A stretch of DNA of 64,000 bases from Methanobrevibacter sp. (lineage in GTDB: Archaea > Methanobacteriota > Methanobacteria > Methanobacteriales > Methanobacteriaceae): assembly GCA_017646885.1 (NCBI GenBank), contig JAGCLR010000230.1:62001-126000 (forward strand), read 5' to 3'. Within the stretch, counting starts at the first letter, position 1. Every line of letters begins with the position of its first letter. The notes under the pieces are model-generated. The model searched no databases, was not told the origin of the DNA, and was given only the letters and a program-made list of their open reading frames with translations. This document shows positions 24,393 to 33,376 of this stretch, one piece after another. The translations under genes were made by a program, and so were the position numbers.

Positions 24393-26153
24393 TTATCTAC
24401 CCGCAGAATAGAATGCCCATTCTTTAGCATTAAATTTCTTTTTACGCTTCTTAGACTCTTCTTCTTGTTTTATATAATATAATCCGTATTCAAAAGCAGA
24501 AAATTTATCCTTACGAATACCTCTATTAGCTTGCTTCAGAATAATATTTACACCCTCATTTTCTTCACGAAGGTTCATCATTTCCTCTTTTAATATGGAA
24601 GTTAAGGTGAATGGTTTTAAATATTCTGCCCTTTCTTCAGGCTTCATATTTTGACCAACTTTAGTATTTAACAATTTTTGTTTAGCAACACGTTCATCAA
24701 TTAAGAATTTCACTTTTCCAGAAGATAGATTAGAACGAGCAATAGTATGAGCTTCTGTATTAATTGGCGCACTTGCCTTAATTAAATAAAGCGCATCTTG
24801 CTCGGTATTATTAGTTCTATACTTCTTATATTCTTGTGCGGCATCTTCTTGAGTGCCGCCATAGACGCCAAAATCGGGCATGATTTCTAAAGTGTCGGGA
24901 TTAACTTGAGGCTTAACCATAAAGTCAACTAAACCAACACCCAAACCATTTGCGTCAATAACAATGCGCCTAGCCTTATATTCATAATATAAACGCTTTA
25001 ATTTAATAGCCTAATCCTCAAAGTGTTCATCAGTAAGAGTGTAAATATTAACTAAGCTCTTAATAGCAGAACCTTGTGGCTGAGGAGTAACTTTAAATAC
25101 ACAAACAACAGTATCGCATCCCTTACGTCCAACGTCCGCGGCAAGTATATAATATGCTGCTTTACTTGAACGACCGGAAGCTTCATATTCAGGCTAATTC
25201 AAAATACGATTTCTGTTAAAAGTATCAGAATTGAAGAATGCATCTTCAACTGTGCCAGACCAACGAGATTCATATTCTCTTTCAAATGAAGCCTCATTAT
25301 AAGTGCCTTCATTCTTCTGGTCTGTAATAAATGTTTTCTGTTGTAATCCAACTGCAACTGGAGTTCGCCACGTTCCACCCAACACCATACAGCGGTCAGG
25401 CTGAGTAATCATACGAACAAGCAGACCAATTAATCGGTCATACGGATAAGTTCCTTTATATCCTGCGGTTGTAATATAGATTTGACTCTTATTAACAGGC
25501 TCATTCTCTCGAGTAGTGCCATCTTTAGCTCTACGAGGAATTGCCATAACAGGAATAATAACTTCACGAAGGATGGCATCATCGATGCCCACACATTCTT
25601 CCATTAGACCGCCATGTCTACGCTGACCACGAGTGCTTTCTCTAGCGGCAAGGTTATCTAGCTAAGAGCCATTTTTAAAAACATACTTAACTCGGTCCTT
25701 ACCCTCCATAGTTTTGCCTCGTCCCCAGTCAATTTCTCTTTTAAAATTAGGGATTAAAGAACAAATTTCCTAAACTTTATCATGTAGAATGCTAGCACCC
25801 TGCTCTTTACCGCCAGAAGTAACAAACAGATGTGCTCCTGGATATAAAATACAACGCACCATCAATGCCATAACCGATAAGAAAGATTTTGAATAAGCTC
25901 GGGGGAATACTGCGTATACATATTGATAACGCATAACACTTCTTAAAAATACTCTTTGATAGAAGTAGAATTTAAACTCTCCTTCTTTTGGCTCATTGAA
26001 TCCTCTTACCATAAAGTCAACAAACATATCTGGATATTCACGCCAAAAGGCAGCATACTAACGCACTATTGGCAATGCTGCTTCTACACGTTCTTGTGAT
26101 AAACCGATTTTCTTTTTAGAGGTGGATAGATTTAATAAATCTTGTAATGCCAT
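24393..26153 (-). CDS. terL: Terminase large subunit, 586 aa, five TAG codons
   Basis: ATG 26153 shares a base with the preceding TAA (TAATG); TAA stop 24393. TAG at 26058, 25770, 25662, 25194 and 25011. The ATPase part has a Walker A variant PRAYSKSF (near residue 90) and Walker B GGLMEEC (near 183). The nuclease part has DVGRKGCD (near 338) and VIDANGLG (near 400), acidic residues expected for the RNase H-like fold. It packages DNA at the portal. Split at TAG by the standard code, ATPase and nuclease would be separate, which strongly supports readthrough. Confidence 0.92.
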
Positions 26154-27334
26154 TACAAATCTAACCCTTTTATAATTTCTTCTAAATCTTGCTCAGATTC
26201 TTCTTCTAAAAAATCATTAAAGTCGTTAAAATCTTCATCCTTTAAAGATTTTTCAATATCCTCTAAATCAATGTTATCATCATCAACAATATCGGTTTCT
26301 TGATTATTTTCAGCGTCCTCATCTTCTTTTTGAATTTGCTTCAAAGCTTGCTCAACCATGTTACTCAAGTTAGTTTCCTCTTCAATTAATGTACGAGTAT
26401 ATCTCTACATATCTTGGATGGTTAAATCAACTTTATCATTTGGTTGGTCAATATAAAAACGTTCAATATAACCTTGTCTCTCACATAGTTCAATCAATTC
26501 GCCAACTGAATCAACAAACTCGCCAGTTTCAGCTTTATTCTGGGCAGCAGTAAATTTACCAGACTTCATAAGACTGTCGTAAACTTTTGACATCTTCTGG
26601 AACCCTTCGACATCACCCATGTCAATTAACTGGTTAGCCTTCAAAGATGTTTTACAAACAAGCTTCAATGTATCAATATGTCCGGCGCCCTGAATATCAT
26701 AAGAACTCATCATTTCTTCATAGAGCTATTCAAGCTTAACCCACTCTTCTGGCTTATAAGCTTTGCCCCATTTTAATCTTAAATAAGTTCTATCTTCATC
26801 AGTTAAATCAATATCCATGTCATCGCCACCGGCCTGCTGAGCAAAATAATCTTCAACAACTGGTTCGGCATACACGGGTTCTTTAAATCCTTCTTCTGGA
26901 ATGATAATCTTTTTTGCCTCTTGAGCCATAGTGATTTCAGCAGCACTATAACCTTGACGCTTCATAGCTTGCTCTAATTTATTATCGGCAAGCTCTTGTA
27001 AAAATTCAGTATCCTTCCATCTATATTCTTTATATTGTTTAAGTTTCATTTTTGACAAATATCTACCTAAGATTGTCATGCCCGTTACCTTGGAAGGGTC
27101 GCGCGCGTAAGACTCTAATAATTTGCTCCATTCATCTGGAACATAAGGAACATCACATTCCTGTAAAATCCAAATATAAGTCTCAGGCTTCCAGTTATCA
27201 ACATGCATTGAAATACATTTTTTACAAGTGTCTAATTTGCCTTCTGGATACTTAGCTAAATTGGTAGACCCATAAAACTAATCAGCACTCATAGTTCTAT
27301 TACATTTTTTACAATAATATTGCTGTTCAGCCAT
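26153..27334 (-). CDS. Probable terminase small subunit with N-terminal zinc ribbon, 393 aa
   Basis: ATG 27334 after AAGGAGG; three TAG codons (27278, 26726, 26405); TAA 26153 overlaps the terL start. The N-terminus has YYCKKCNRTM and CKKC, a four-Cys zinc ribbon, followed by helical segments and a very acidic C-terminus (DDDNIDLEDIEKS). Tight coupling to terL suggests the DNA-recognition partner of the terminase. The assignment is by position; sequence alone does not prove it. Confidence 0.7.
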
Positions 27335-27378
27335 AAAAATTACCTCCTTAATATTTTAATAAAAAATCCTAACCGGTA

Positions 27379-28434
27379 TTAAACACTTTTGGTTTTACTA
27401 TTACGGCATTTTTTACAAATGGAATAGAAACCATCTTTACTAGTTTTATTCTTACTAAAATATTTATTATGAGCCAATTTAATCTGACCACAGCGACTAC
27501 ATCTTTTATATTTTCCTTTTTCCTGCTCACGATAATACCAATCAAGATATTCATCTTCGGCAGCCGACGCAATTAATTTAGGAATCTTTTTGCGCCATAA
27601 ACTTGAAATATATTCAAGACTATGTTTGATTCCAAACTCTTCTTGTAAAATTTCTTGAATTTGAATATTTTGTAATCCATCAACTTTACATTCAACAATC
27701 TTTTCATATAAGGGATATTCTTGTAATGCTACATCCGCAATCTTATCAAATGAATCCATTAAATAATACAAGTCATTATCAAACTAGTCGTATGAATCTT
27801 GTTTTAATCGGCAGTAATTACATAAGATAGCTGAGCAAACTGCGGGGTCCAGCAAACTAATTCCCTCAGGGATAGGATAACCATCTTCATCAAAACGATG
27901 AGTTTTATCTGGCAACATAATCTAATGCTTAGAGCGAGTAAGCTTATTCGGCACAAGAGGACGACGATAAGCGTTCTTAATAATGTACTAGTCTTTGCGC
28001 ATTTCAATTAGCGCCTTCTTAATAATAAATGCGTCTTTCCCTTCGGTAACTTTTAATTTTGCTTCCCATAAATTAATGGCTTCTCTCAACTATCTTAAAG
28101 GTTCAATTTCTTCTAAATCTTTTTTAGTAATTGTAACTTTTGGCTAAAAAATTGTATTCTTATTATTTTCACTAATTAAATTATAAATTCCATCTTCTCC
28201 ATTTTCAAGCTAGGAAACAAGACCTTCAAAAGACGTTTCGCGTTTATTAACTGTCATCATTCGGTTTTCAGTTAATATTTTGCGCTCCTTTTTCTCTTGT
28301 TTCTCCATGCAAAGAACCAAGTAATCTGCTAAAATTTCCAAATACTTTTCGTTGGGAGCAGGGTCCTCAGCTAGAATCTGCTACACCAACTAGACTCTTT
28401 CCTCCGGAGATTCTAAAGTGTAATCTAATTTCAA
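27379..28434 (-). CDS. Uncharacterised late protein with C-terminal zinc ribbon, 351 aa, eight TAG codons
   Basis: First gene of the late block. There is no ATG near the AGGAGG site; TTG 28434 lies 11 bases downstream and opens the frame, which ends at TAA 27379. Eight TAG codons occur. The middle is helical. A helix-turn-helix-like segment (IQIQEILQEEFGIKHSLEYI) precedes a basic stretch, and the C-terminus has CSRCGQIK and CKKCRNS. DNA binding is likely; it may be a second packaging or late regulatory protein. The promoter is at 28464-28492. Confidence 0.72.
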
Positions 28435-28463
28435 ATAGAAATTCACCTCCTAAGTCTAGAACT

Positions 28464-28492
28464 ATTATAACAAAAATTTTGGGCAAAGTCAA
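28464..28492 (-). promoter_or_regulatory. Late-block promoter (leftward)
   Basis: Minus strand TTGACT (28487-28492), a 17-bp spacer and TATAAT (28464-28469) with extended TG. It is a near-consensus sigma-A promoter, so the first late gene does not obviously need a phage sigma factor. Confidence 0.8.
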
Positions 28493-28497
28493 ATTTT

Positions 28498-28526
28498 TTG
28501 ACAAAACTTAAAAAAAATGTTATAAT
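28498..28526 (+). promoter_or_regulatory. Rightward promoter, back to back with the late promoter
   Basis: TTGACA 28498-28503, 17-bp spacer, TATAAT 28521-28526, extended TG. The two -35 boxes are only five bases apart, so a single bound protein could control both directions. Confidence 0.8.
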
Positions 28527-28558
28527 TTTTATATAAGAAAAGTAAAAGGAGTATTAGT

Positions 28559-28957
28559 ATGATTGTCGCTATTTGTATACTAGGAGGCTTGCTATTACTT
28601 TCAATATTTGTTATTGGAGTATTATGGTACGCACTCGGCAAATTAATGGATGAATATATAGAAAAAAATCCAAAAGAAATGATGGGATATTATTTTAAAC
28701 ATTACGCAGAAGAATCATATCCTTGTACTCTTTTACTTGCTATTAAAGAAGGAGCAGATTTTGATGGTTCAATATATGATTTCTCAAAATACGAAGAAAG
28801 TAATATTATTGGATTAACTGAATATAAAACTACAACTGAGTCAAACGGCAAATATGAAGATTACGATGGAGAACCTATTACTGCTCTGCTACCCAATCAA
28901 AAAATTTATAAAATGAAGGATGGTAGTTATACATGGGATTTCCGCAATCTTTTATAA
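28559..28957 (+). CDS. Membrane-anchored small protein, 132 aa
   Basis: ATG 28559 after AAAAGGAG. One N-terminal transmembrane helix (ICILGGLLLLSIFVIGVLWY) is followed by a soluble domain with no recognised fold. It is the first gene of the folD operon, and the next gene starts inside its end. Function unknown. Confidence 0.75.
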   Translation: MIVAICILGGLLLLSIFVIGVLWYALGKLMDEYIEKNPKEMMGYYFKHYAEESYPCTLLLAIKEGADFDGSIYDFSKYEESNIIGLTEYKTTTESNGKYEDYDGEPITALLPNQKIYKMKDGSYTWDFRNLL

Positions 28958-29166
28958 CACCAATTTTATGGTGTATTTTATCAATTGTTTCAAGTTTGGA
29001 TTATATTCCTTACGCGAAACAATTAAAAGGTTTAGACTTATTTGTATTTTTTCTAGTATTTATGATTGGTGGTCCAATTTTCGCAGCGAACACCATTCTT
29101 ACTACTCTATTGGATTGTATTCTTCCGGAGGGATGGGACGATAATGATTTTAACCAAAAATATTAA
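28933..29166 (+). CDS. Two-helix membrane protein, 77 aa
   Basis: It starts within the end of the previous gene and its stop overlaps the folD start, so the three are probably coupled. Two hydrophobic segments flank a short KQLKG loop. No strong ribosome site precedes the ATG, which keeps confidence moderate. Confidence 0.6.
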   Translation: MGFPQSFITPILWCILSIVSSLDYIPYAKQLKGLDLFVFFLVFMIGGPIFAANTILTTLLDCILPEGWDDNDFNQKY

Positions 29167-29974
29167 AGACTACTGTGCGGAACGCAAAACCGCAATTAAA
29201 GATGTAATTAGAAGAGATTTTTCTGATTTCGTAAAAAAGCCTACTTTGGCAGTATTCCAAGTCGGCAATGTAGAAGCTTCGACAAGATATATTCGTAATA
29301 AGAAAAAAGATTGCGAAGAAGTTGGAATTAAATTTGAGTGGTATTATTTTCCAGAAGAGATTACCACTGAAGAACTTGTTCAAGAAATTAAAGATTTAAA
29401 TGATTATGTAGATGGTCTAATTGTTCAGATGCCATTACCTGACCATATTGATGAAACGGCAATTAAATTGGCAATTAATCCTATGAAAGATGTGGACGGC
29501 TTCCATCCTGCCAGTCGCTTTAAGCCATGTACTCCTTCTGGAATTGTAGATTATTTAACCAATGGTTGTAATTATGATTTTGAAGGAAAGAACGTTACCA
29601 TTTTCGGCAGAAGTGAAATTGTTGGCAGACCATTGGCAGATATGCTTCTGAAGCTTGATGCTACAGTTACTTTGTGCCATTCAAAAACAAGAAATATCTG
29701 GGACCATATTAGTACAGCAGATTTAATTGTTACAGCAGTCGGCAAAGCAGGATTTTTAAATTGTTATGCAATTCATTGTCCTGTTGTAGATGTTGGTATT
29801 AATTTTGACGAAAACGGCAAACTCGTTGGAGATTGTTTTAATACTGAGCATAGAGATGTGACGCCAGTACCTGGCGGTGTTGGACTCCTTACAAGAGTCG
29901 CTCTATTGGAGAATACATTGCTTGCCGCTCAGCTAAGGAGAGTTGAAGATGAACAACGCAATAGTTGTAAGTGA
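29144..29974 (+). CDS. folD: Bifunctional methylenetetrahydrofolate dehydrogenase/cyclohydrolase FolD
   Basis: ATG 29144 follows CGGAGGG. The protein is 276 aa, the usual family length. The catalytic Tyr49-x3-Lys53 pair is in STRYIRNKKKD. Substrate-loop residues are in IVQMPLPDH, the NAD(P)-site motif is GRSEIVGRPLADM, and the C-terminal signature is PVPGGVGLLTR. It interconverts 5,10-methylene-, methenyl- and 10-formyl-tetrahydrofolate, supplying one-carbon units for nucleotide synthesis during phage replication. It is encoded in a four-to-six-gene operon behind the divergent node. All key residues are present, so it should be active. Confidence 0.95.
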   Translation: MILTKNIKDYCAERKTAIKDVIRRDFSDFVKKPTLAVFQVGNVEASTRYIRNKKKDCEEVGIKFEWYYFPEEITTEELVQEIKDLNDYVDGLIVQMPLPDHIDETAIKLAINPMKDVDGFHPASRFKPCTPSGIVDYLTNGCNYDFEGKNVTIFGRSEIVGRPLADMLLKLDATVTLCHSKTRNIWDHISTADLIVTAVGKAGFLNCYAIHCPVVDVGINFDENGKLVGDCFNTEHRDVTPVPGGVGLLTRVALLENTLLAAQLRRVEDEQRNSCK

Positions 29975-30398
29975 AACTGGATGGAAAGCAATGGGCTTTT
30001 CATCAGATTTTAAGAAGTATGCTCGTGAGAAGGGTATTAGAGACCCCTTTGAAGTCAGTCAAAGACTTTTTGCTAAAAGAATAAAAAGAAATGAAGACGG
30101 CAGCGCAACTGTTAGAATTGAACAAGATGAAAACGGCAAAATTTTGCCGGACCCTGAAGAGCCTACTCGCGCAGAGAAGGACGCTTATATTATGATGCGT
30201 GATGAGTATATTGCACGTAGAGTTTTTGCCGAAATTGGCTATGAGGCATTTTTAGATTACACGGTTCCGGGCAGAACTTATGACATTAGTTTTTTGAGAG
30301 ATGAACTATTTCCTTGTGAATCTCTTGATGAGCAATGCTCTATGTTTTGTCCTAAGTATGCCGAATGTCCCTATAAAGAGGGATGGGGTCTGGAATAA
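29949..30398 (+). CDS. Uncharacterised protein with Cys cluster, 149 aa
   Basis: ATG 29949 is eight bases after AAGGAG, inside the end of folD; TTG 29943 is less well placed. It is basic, with an EPTRAEKDAYIMMRDEYIARR helix, and ends with four closely spaced cysteines (CSMFCPKYAECPY) that could bind metal. Overlap with folD suggests co-translation. No family recognised. Confidence 0.72.
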   Translation: MNNAIVVSETGWKAMGFSSDFKKYAREKGIRDPFEVSQRLFAKRIKRNEDGSATVRIEQDENGKILPDPEEPTRAEKDAYIMMRDEYIARRVFAEIGYEAFLDYTVPGRTYDISFLRDELFPCESLDEQCSMFCPKYAECPYKEGWGLE

Positions 30399-30422
30399 AC
30401 GAACGGAGGAACGGGAAACGGC

Positions 30423-30611
30423 ATGGATACAATTATTGGTGAAGGTCTGATTGCTATTGGAAAGGCAATTAGTGGAATTGCTTCGGCATGGGCTACTATT
30501 TATGTAGTGGGAATCGACACGAAGACATTTTTGATTTACACTGGTCGTGCGACAGCCGACCAGCTGAAAGATTGGTTTGACTTTGGATTTAAAAGAAAGG
30601 GCGGACTATAA
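30423..30611 (+). CDS. Small Gly/Ala-rich hydrophobic protein, 62 aa
   Basis: ATG 30423 follows a GGAGG about 16 bases upstream. The N-terminal half is amphipathic or membrane-active (GEGLIAIGKAISGIASAWAT), the C-terminal half soluble (DQLKDWFDFGF). The stop overlaps the next start. A holin-like or membrane role is possible but unproven. Confidence 0.65.
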   Translation: MDTIIGEGLIAIGKAISGIASAWATIYVVGIDTKTFLIYTGRATADQLKDWFDFGFKRKGGL

Positions 30612-30865
30612 TGAATAAGATTATTGGAGCTACCATTGGTACGGCTTTGATTGCTGGAACACTGATTATTGGCTATTTGGATTATAACACAAGTAAATAT
30701 GTTTGTAATAAGTGCGGAAAAGAGTATAGACCCACTCCTATGAGATGGGTAGCTGGTGTACATGTTCCTACTCGTAGACACATGAAGTGCCCTCAGTGTG
30801 GAGAGTGGGGATGGCATAAAAGAATCTTTGACTGGGATTTGGATGCCTCCGATTACGCAGATTAA
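30611..30865 (+). CDS. Membrane-anchored zinc-ribbon protein, 84 aa
   Basis: ATG 30611 overlaps the previous TAA. One N-terminal transmembrane helix (GATIGTALIAGTLIIGYLD) is followed by CNKCGKEY and, 30 residues on, CPQCGEWGW, a classic four-Cys zinc ribbon. It is the last gene of the folD operon. Confidence 0.72.
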   Translation: MNKIIGATIGTALIAGTLIIGYLDYNTSKYVCNKCGKEYRPTPMRWVAGVHVPTRRHMKCPQCGEWGWHKRIFDWDLDASDYAD

Positions 30866-31204
30866 GGATGGGACCCATTCTCGTAAAAATCCCGGAAATA
30901 GGGGTAGGGGTGGGTCTCTATATTTTCTCCGTCATCTGAAATCTAAAAATGTCTCTGGGATTGTTGTGCCCAGAGCAAAAGAAATTACATTGTTAAATTT
31001 TTTGTCGTCCCGAAAACGACCCCCCCTTGCCGAGTTTATTACAAAAAAACATCCCAGCAAAAATAAAAAGTCTGTTGTCCGCTCGCAGGGGGCACCTCCC
31101 TCTTCCTGTAATGCTAGCCTTGTACACAATAGCTTAAGGCACGTGCTCGGCTCGGCACCGGGCGTGGCGAGCCGATTTTATCGCAAAGAGGAAGCCCAGC
31201 TAAT
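30866..31204. other. Non-coding segment after the folD operon
   Basis: No supported gene. It contains G/C-rich patches and a perfect 7-bp hairpin near 31148-31176 (CGGCTCG with CGAGCCG) followed by ATTTTAT, a possible terminator. A GGGACCCA/TGGGTCTC pair lies at the left end. Base composition differs from the AT-rich surroundings. Confidence 0.5.
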
Positions 31205-31535
31205 TTCTTTCACGCACTAAAGCGCTAAAGAAAGTTGGTCAATGTCCCGAATCTACTAAACTTTAACACGCTAAAGCACTAGTGTGTTAACACTTTAACC
31301 ATTTAAAGCGTAGCAGTTTAACGAGTTAAAGTACTATAGTTTAACGAATTAAAGCGTAACAGTTTAACGAGTTAAAGCGGCGAAGTTTGTTAAAAATTTA
31401 ACACTCTTTCACACAGTAAAGTGATGAAGCGCGATTGTTAAAAATTTAACACTCTTTAGTATACTAAAGTAGTTAATTGTGTGTAATGTACTAACTTACA
31501 CACTTTAGCACAGTAAAGAGATAAAGAAAAAAGCT
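31205..31535. repeat. Array of CTTTA-n(4-6)-TAAAG palindromes (operator or origin candidate)
   Basis: About eight imperfect copies of a 15-16 bp inverted repeat lie in 330 bp. Examples are CTTTAACACGCTAAAG, CTTTAACCATTTAAAG and TTTAACGAGTTAAAG, the last nearly identical three times. Single CTAAAG-n2-CTAAAG direct repeats recur near 31215, 32248, 33300 and 37460. No gene fits here. A cooperative DNA-binding protein or replication initiator would suit the layout. Confidence 0.65.
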
Positions 31536-31568
31536 TTTGTGCAAAATGACGAAAGTGTAAAAAAGGTG

Positions 31569-31597
31569 TTGACAAGAGAGCCAAGAGGTGCTATACT
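31569..31597 (+). promoter_or_regulatory. Promoter for the 34-aa gene
   Basis: TTGACA 31569-31574, 17-bp spacer, TATACT 31592-31597. It lies directly right of the palindrome array. Confidence 0.8.
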
Positions 31598-31636
31598 GTA
31601 AGTACAGTAAAGGAAAGAACAAAGGAGGATAACTCA

Positions 31637-31741
31637 ATGACTACTCTCATCAACATCTTCTGTGCCATCGGTATCGCAGGCATCATCTTCTTCGCTGGTG
31701 CTTTCGTCTATGTCATCAAGGAGACCAGACCTCTCAAGTAA
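31637..31741 (+). CDS. Single-helix membrane peptide, 34 aa
   Basis: ATG 31637 after AAGGAGG. One transmembrane helix (NIFCAIGIAGIIFFAGAFVY) plus a short basic end KETRPLK. The stop codon lies in the loop of a CCAGACC/GGTCTGG hairpin. It shares a promoter with the next gene and uses the same optimised codons. Confidence 0.75.
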   Translation: MTTLINIFCAIGIAGIIFFAGAFVYVIKETRPLK

Positions 31742-31782
31742 GAGGGGTCTGGACAAACAATAAAACAAAGGAGATAGATACT

Positions 31783-32184
31783 ATGAAGAATAAAGAGTTT
31801 GTGTGGGACACCTACAATGTGACTTGGCTGGTTGCTACTATCGTTTGCTCCCTGCTGTTTGGCTTCCTTGGCTGGTGCCAGGGCGCTAACACCTACAAGA
31901 ACGCTGAGCCAGTAGTCAAGTATGTGGAAGTAGTCAAGGAGGATGCCTTTGATACATCTGTCATTGAGCAGGAATGGTGCGGTGGCTTCACTGATGGCAC
32001 TATCCGCATGGTCGGCGCATGGTGGTACGCTGATAGTGTGGTAGAGGATGAGCAGGGTCAGCTGTGGGGTATTGATGTACCTGTGACCAACGAGGACTTC
32101 CTGCTTCTGTGGATTGCCGACAACAACACACCCAACAACACAACCGATGACATCATCATCAAGACATGGAGAGAGGCTTACTAA
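31783..32184 (+). CDS. Membrane-anchored protein, 133 aa
   Basis: ATG 31783 after AAGGAGA. N-terminal transmembrane segment (WLVATIVCSLLFGFLGWCQG), then a soluble domain rich in Trp and acidic residues (GAWWYADSVVEDEQGQLWG). Its last codons and stop form part of the following terminator hairpin. Function unknown. Confidence 0.75.
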   Translation: MKNKEFVWDTYNVTWLVATIVCSLLFGFLGWCQGANTYKNAEPVVKYVEVVKEDAFDTSVIEQEWCGGFTDGTIRMVGAWWYADSVVEDEQGQLWGIDVPVTNEDFLLLWIADNNTPNNTTDDIIIKTWREAY

Positions 32185-32197
32185 GCCTCTCTTTTTT
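32170..32197 (+). terminator. Terminator containing the stop codon of the 133-aa gene
   Basis: AGAGAGGCT pairs with AGCCTCTCT and is followed by six T. The TAA at 32182 is inside the hairpin. Confidence 0.8.
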
Positions 32198-32295
32198 GTG
32201 TGTCGAGTTAGTCACCGCTAACGGGCGCCAGCGCCCTGACTTCACCAGACTAAAGTGCTAAAGAAAAAAAATTACAAAAACTTTGTAAAAAACTC

Positions 32296-32324
32296 TTGAC
32301 AAAAACCTCCCGAAATGGTATACT
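32296..32324 (+). promoter_or_regulatory. Promoter for the 73-aa gene
   Basis: TTGACA 32296-32301, 17-bp spacer, TATACT 32319-32324, preceded by A-rich tracts like an UP element. Confidence 0.8.
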
Positions 32325-32373
32325 ACAATCACAAGGAAGAGATAACAACATCCAATAGAAAGAGGTAACAACT

Positions 32374-32595
32374 ATGATGACTATGAACAACATCCGTGAG
32401 AACTACAAGGGCTACACTCTGATGGCTATTGACAACTGCGACTTCTACTGGGAAGAGTTCATGGGCAGCTGGTCTGCCGTTGGTGAATACGGCTGGAATG
32501 CTGATGATGCCGACATTGAGCGCGCAGGTATTGACCGCGTGAGCGTGGATGAGGGCGACAAGATTGTTTACATCTACCTCAATGACCAGCCTTAA
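32374..32595 (+). CDS. Small acidic protein, 73 aa
   Basis: ATG 32374 follows AAAGAGGT; a second ATG follows at once. Acidic, with aromatic residues (CDFYWEEFMGSWSAVGEYGW) and a C-terminal strand KIVYIYLND. It is monocistronic, between two consensus promoters. Unrecognised; anti-host or decoy functions are possible for such genes but not shown. Confidence 0.72.
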   Translation: MMTMNNIRENYKGYTLMAIDNCDFYWEEFMGSWSAVGEYGWNADDADIERAGIDRVSVDEGDKIVYIYLNDQP

Positions 32596-32619
32596 AAAAT
32601 AAAAAATCTTTCACAAAGG

Positions 32620-32650
32620 GGTTGACAACCCAACCCCTTTGTGGTATACT
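32620..32650 (+). promoter_or_regulatory. Promoter with -35 in the arm of a perfect hairpin
   Basis: TTGACA 32622-32627, 17 bp, TATACT 32645-32650. CAAAGGGGTTG pairs with CAACCCCTTTG around the -35. Confidence 0.8.
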
Positions 32651-32681
32651 ACAATCAGAAAGAACAAGGGAGGACACCTCA

Positions 32682-32966
32682 ATGAAAGATTACATCATCA
32701 CCAACACCAACACTCGCAACACTCTGCTCCGCTACTTGCGTGCTTACCGCACCACCATTCTCCGCTACAAAGAGAATTCCCGCACTTGGAAGACCGTAGC
32801 TACTTGGGAGCGTTACTGGAAAGAGATGAACGCTTTGGAAGACATGATTGACAGCATCATCGCTCTGCGTGAGGCTTACGGCTTCAAGACTGATGAGCGT
32901 ACTATCGCAAGCTATGAGAACGCACAGGAAATGCGCTATACTGTCACTGTTAATTACGCACCTTAA
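32682..32966 (+). CDS. Small helical basic protein, 94 aa
   Basis: ATG 32682 after GGGAGGAC. Helical and basic (RNTLLRYLRAYRTTILRYKE), with a Trp-rich middle (TWKTVATWERYWKEMNALED). It may bind nucleic acid, but no family is recognised. It has its own promoter and uses high-expression codons. Confidence 0.72.
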   Translation: MKDYIITNTNTRNTLLRYLRAYRTTILRYKENSRTWKTVATWERYWKEMNALEDMIDSIIALREAYGFKTDERTIASYENAQEMRYTVTVNYAP

Positions 32967-32994
32967 AAAAAATAAAAAACTTTTCACAAAGGGC

Positions 32995-33023
32995 TTGACA
33001 AAGCAAGTCCTTTGTGGTATAGT
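32995..33023 (+). promoter_or_regulatory. Promoter with hairpin around the -35
   Basis: TTGACA 32995-33000, 17 bp, TATAGT 33018-33023. CACAAAGGGCTTG and CAAGTCCTTTGTG pair with one G-U across the -35. Confidence 0.75.
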
Positions 33024-33074
33024 ATAATCAGAAAGAGGGAAGAACAATCCCAACAAAGTAAAGGAGAAAAAATT

Positions 33075-33233
33075 ATGAAGTACAGAGTTTACAACGAGCA
33101 GAACTACAGCGAGCGCATGGGTGGTTACTTCTACACCTACTTCCGCACCAAGAAAGAGGCTATTGCCCACGCTGAAAAGATTGGTAATGCTACCATCGAG
33201 CGCAAGGTCTGCACCACTTGGGTTGTCTGCTAA
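33075..33233 (+). CDS. Small protein, 52 aa
   Basis: ATG 33075 after AAAGGAG. The GYFYTYFRTKKEAIAHAEKI core with flanking strands suggests a small alpha/beta domain. The stop lies in the loop of the following terminator. Unrecognised. Confidence 0.68.
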   Translation: MKYRVYNEQNYSERMGGYFYTYFRTKKEAIAHAEKIGNATIERKVCTTWVVC

Positions 33234-33249
33234 AGCGGACAACCTTTTC
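33221..33249 (+). terminator. Terminator with stop codon in its loop
   Basis: GGTTGTC pairs with GACAACC and is followed by TTTTCT. The TAA of the 52-aa gene is in the loop. Confidence 0.78.
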
Positions 33250-33347
33250 TCTATGTGCCGAGTTAGTCGTGACTAACCGAGCGACCCCTAACTTTCACGC
33301 GCTAAAGTGCTAAAGAAAAAAATTTGCGAAAAATGTGAAAAAAACTA

Positions 33348-33376
33348 TTGACAAAAACATCCCGAAATGCTATACT
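33348..33376 (+). promoter_or_regulatory. Promoter of a short untranslated RNA
   Basis: TTGACA 33348-33353, 17 bp, TATACT 33371-33376. There is no coding frame before the next promoter at 33466, so the product is a roughly 80-base leader or RNA with a GGG/CCC hairpin around a TTAGTAAA loop. Confidence 0.72.

Noticed and set aside
1..28434. Many fragments that look like frameshifted or decayed genes on the minus strand
   Set aside because: Breaks are always TAG, never TAA/TGA or frame changes, and the pieces join into full-length conserved proteins.
1..28434. TAG as pyrrolysine or as programmed readthrough
   Set aside because: Codons are far too many and lie at ordinary positions without a conserved context or insertion element.
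30932..31129. 65-aa minus-strand frame in the gene-free segment
   Set aside because: No ribosome site, no promoter, and unlike other proteins here in composition.
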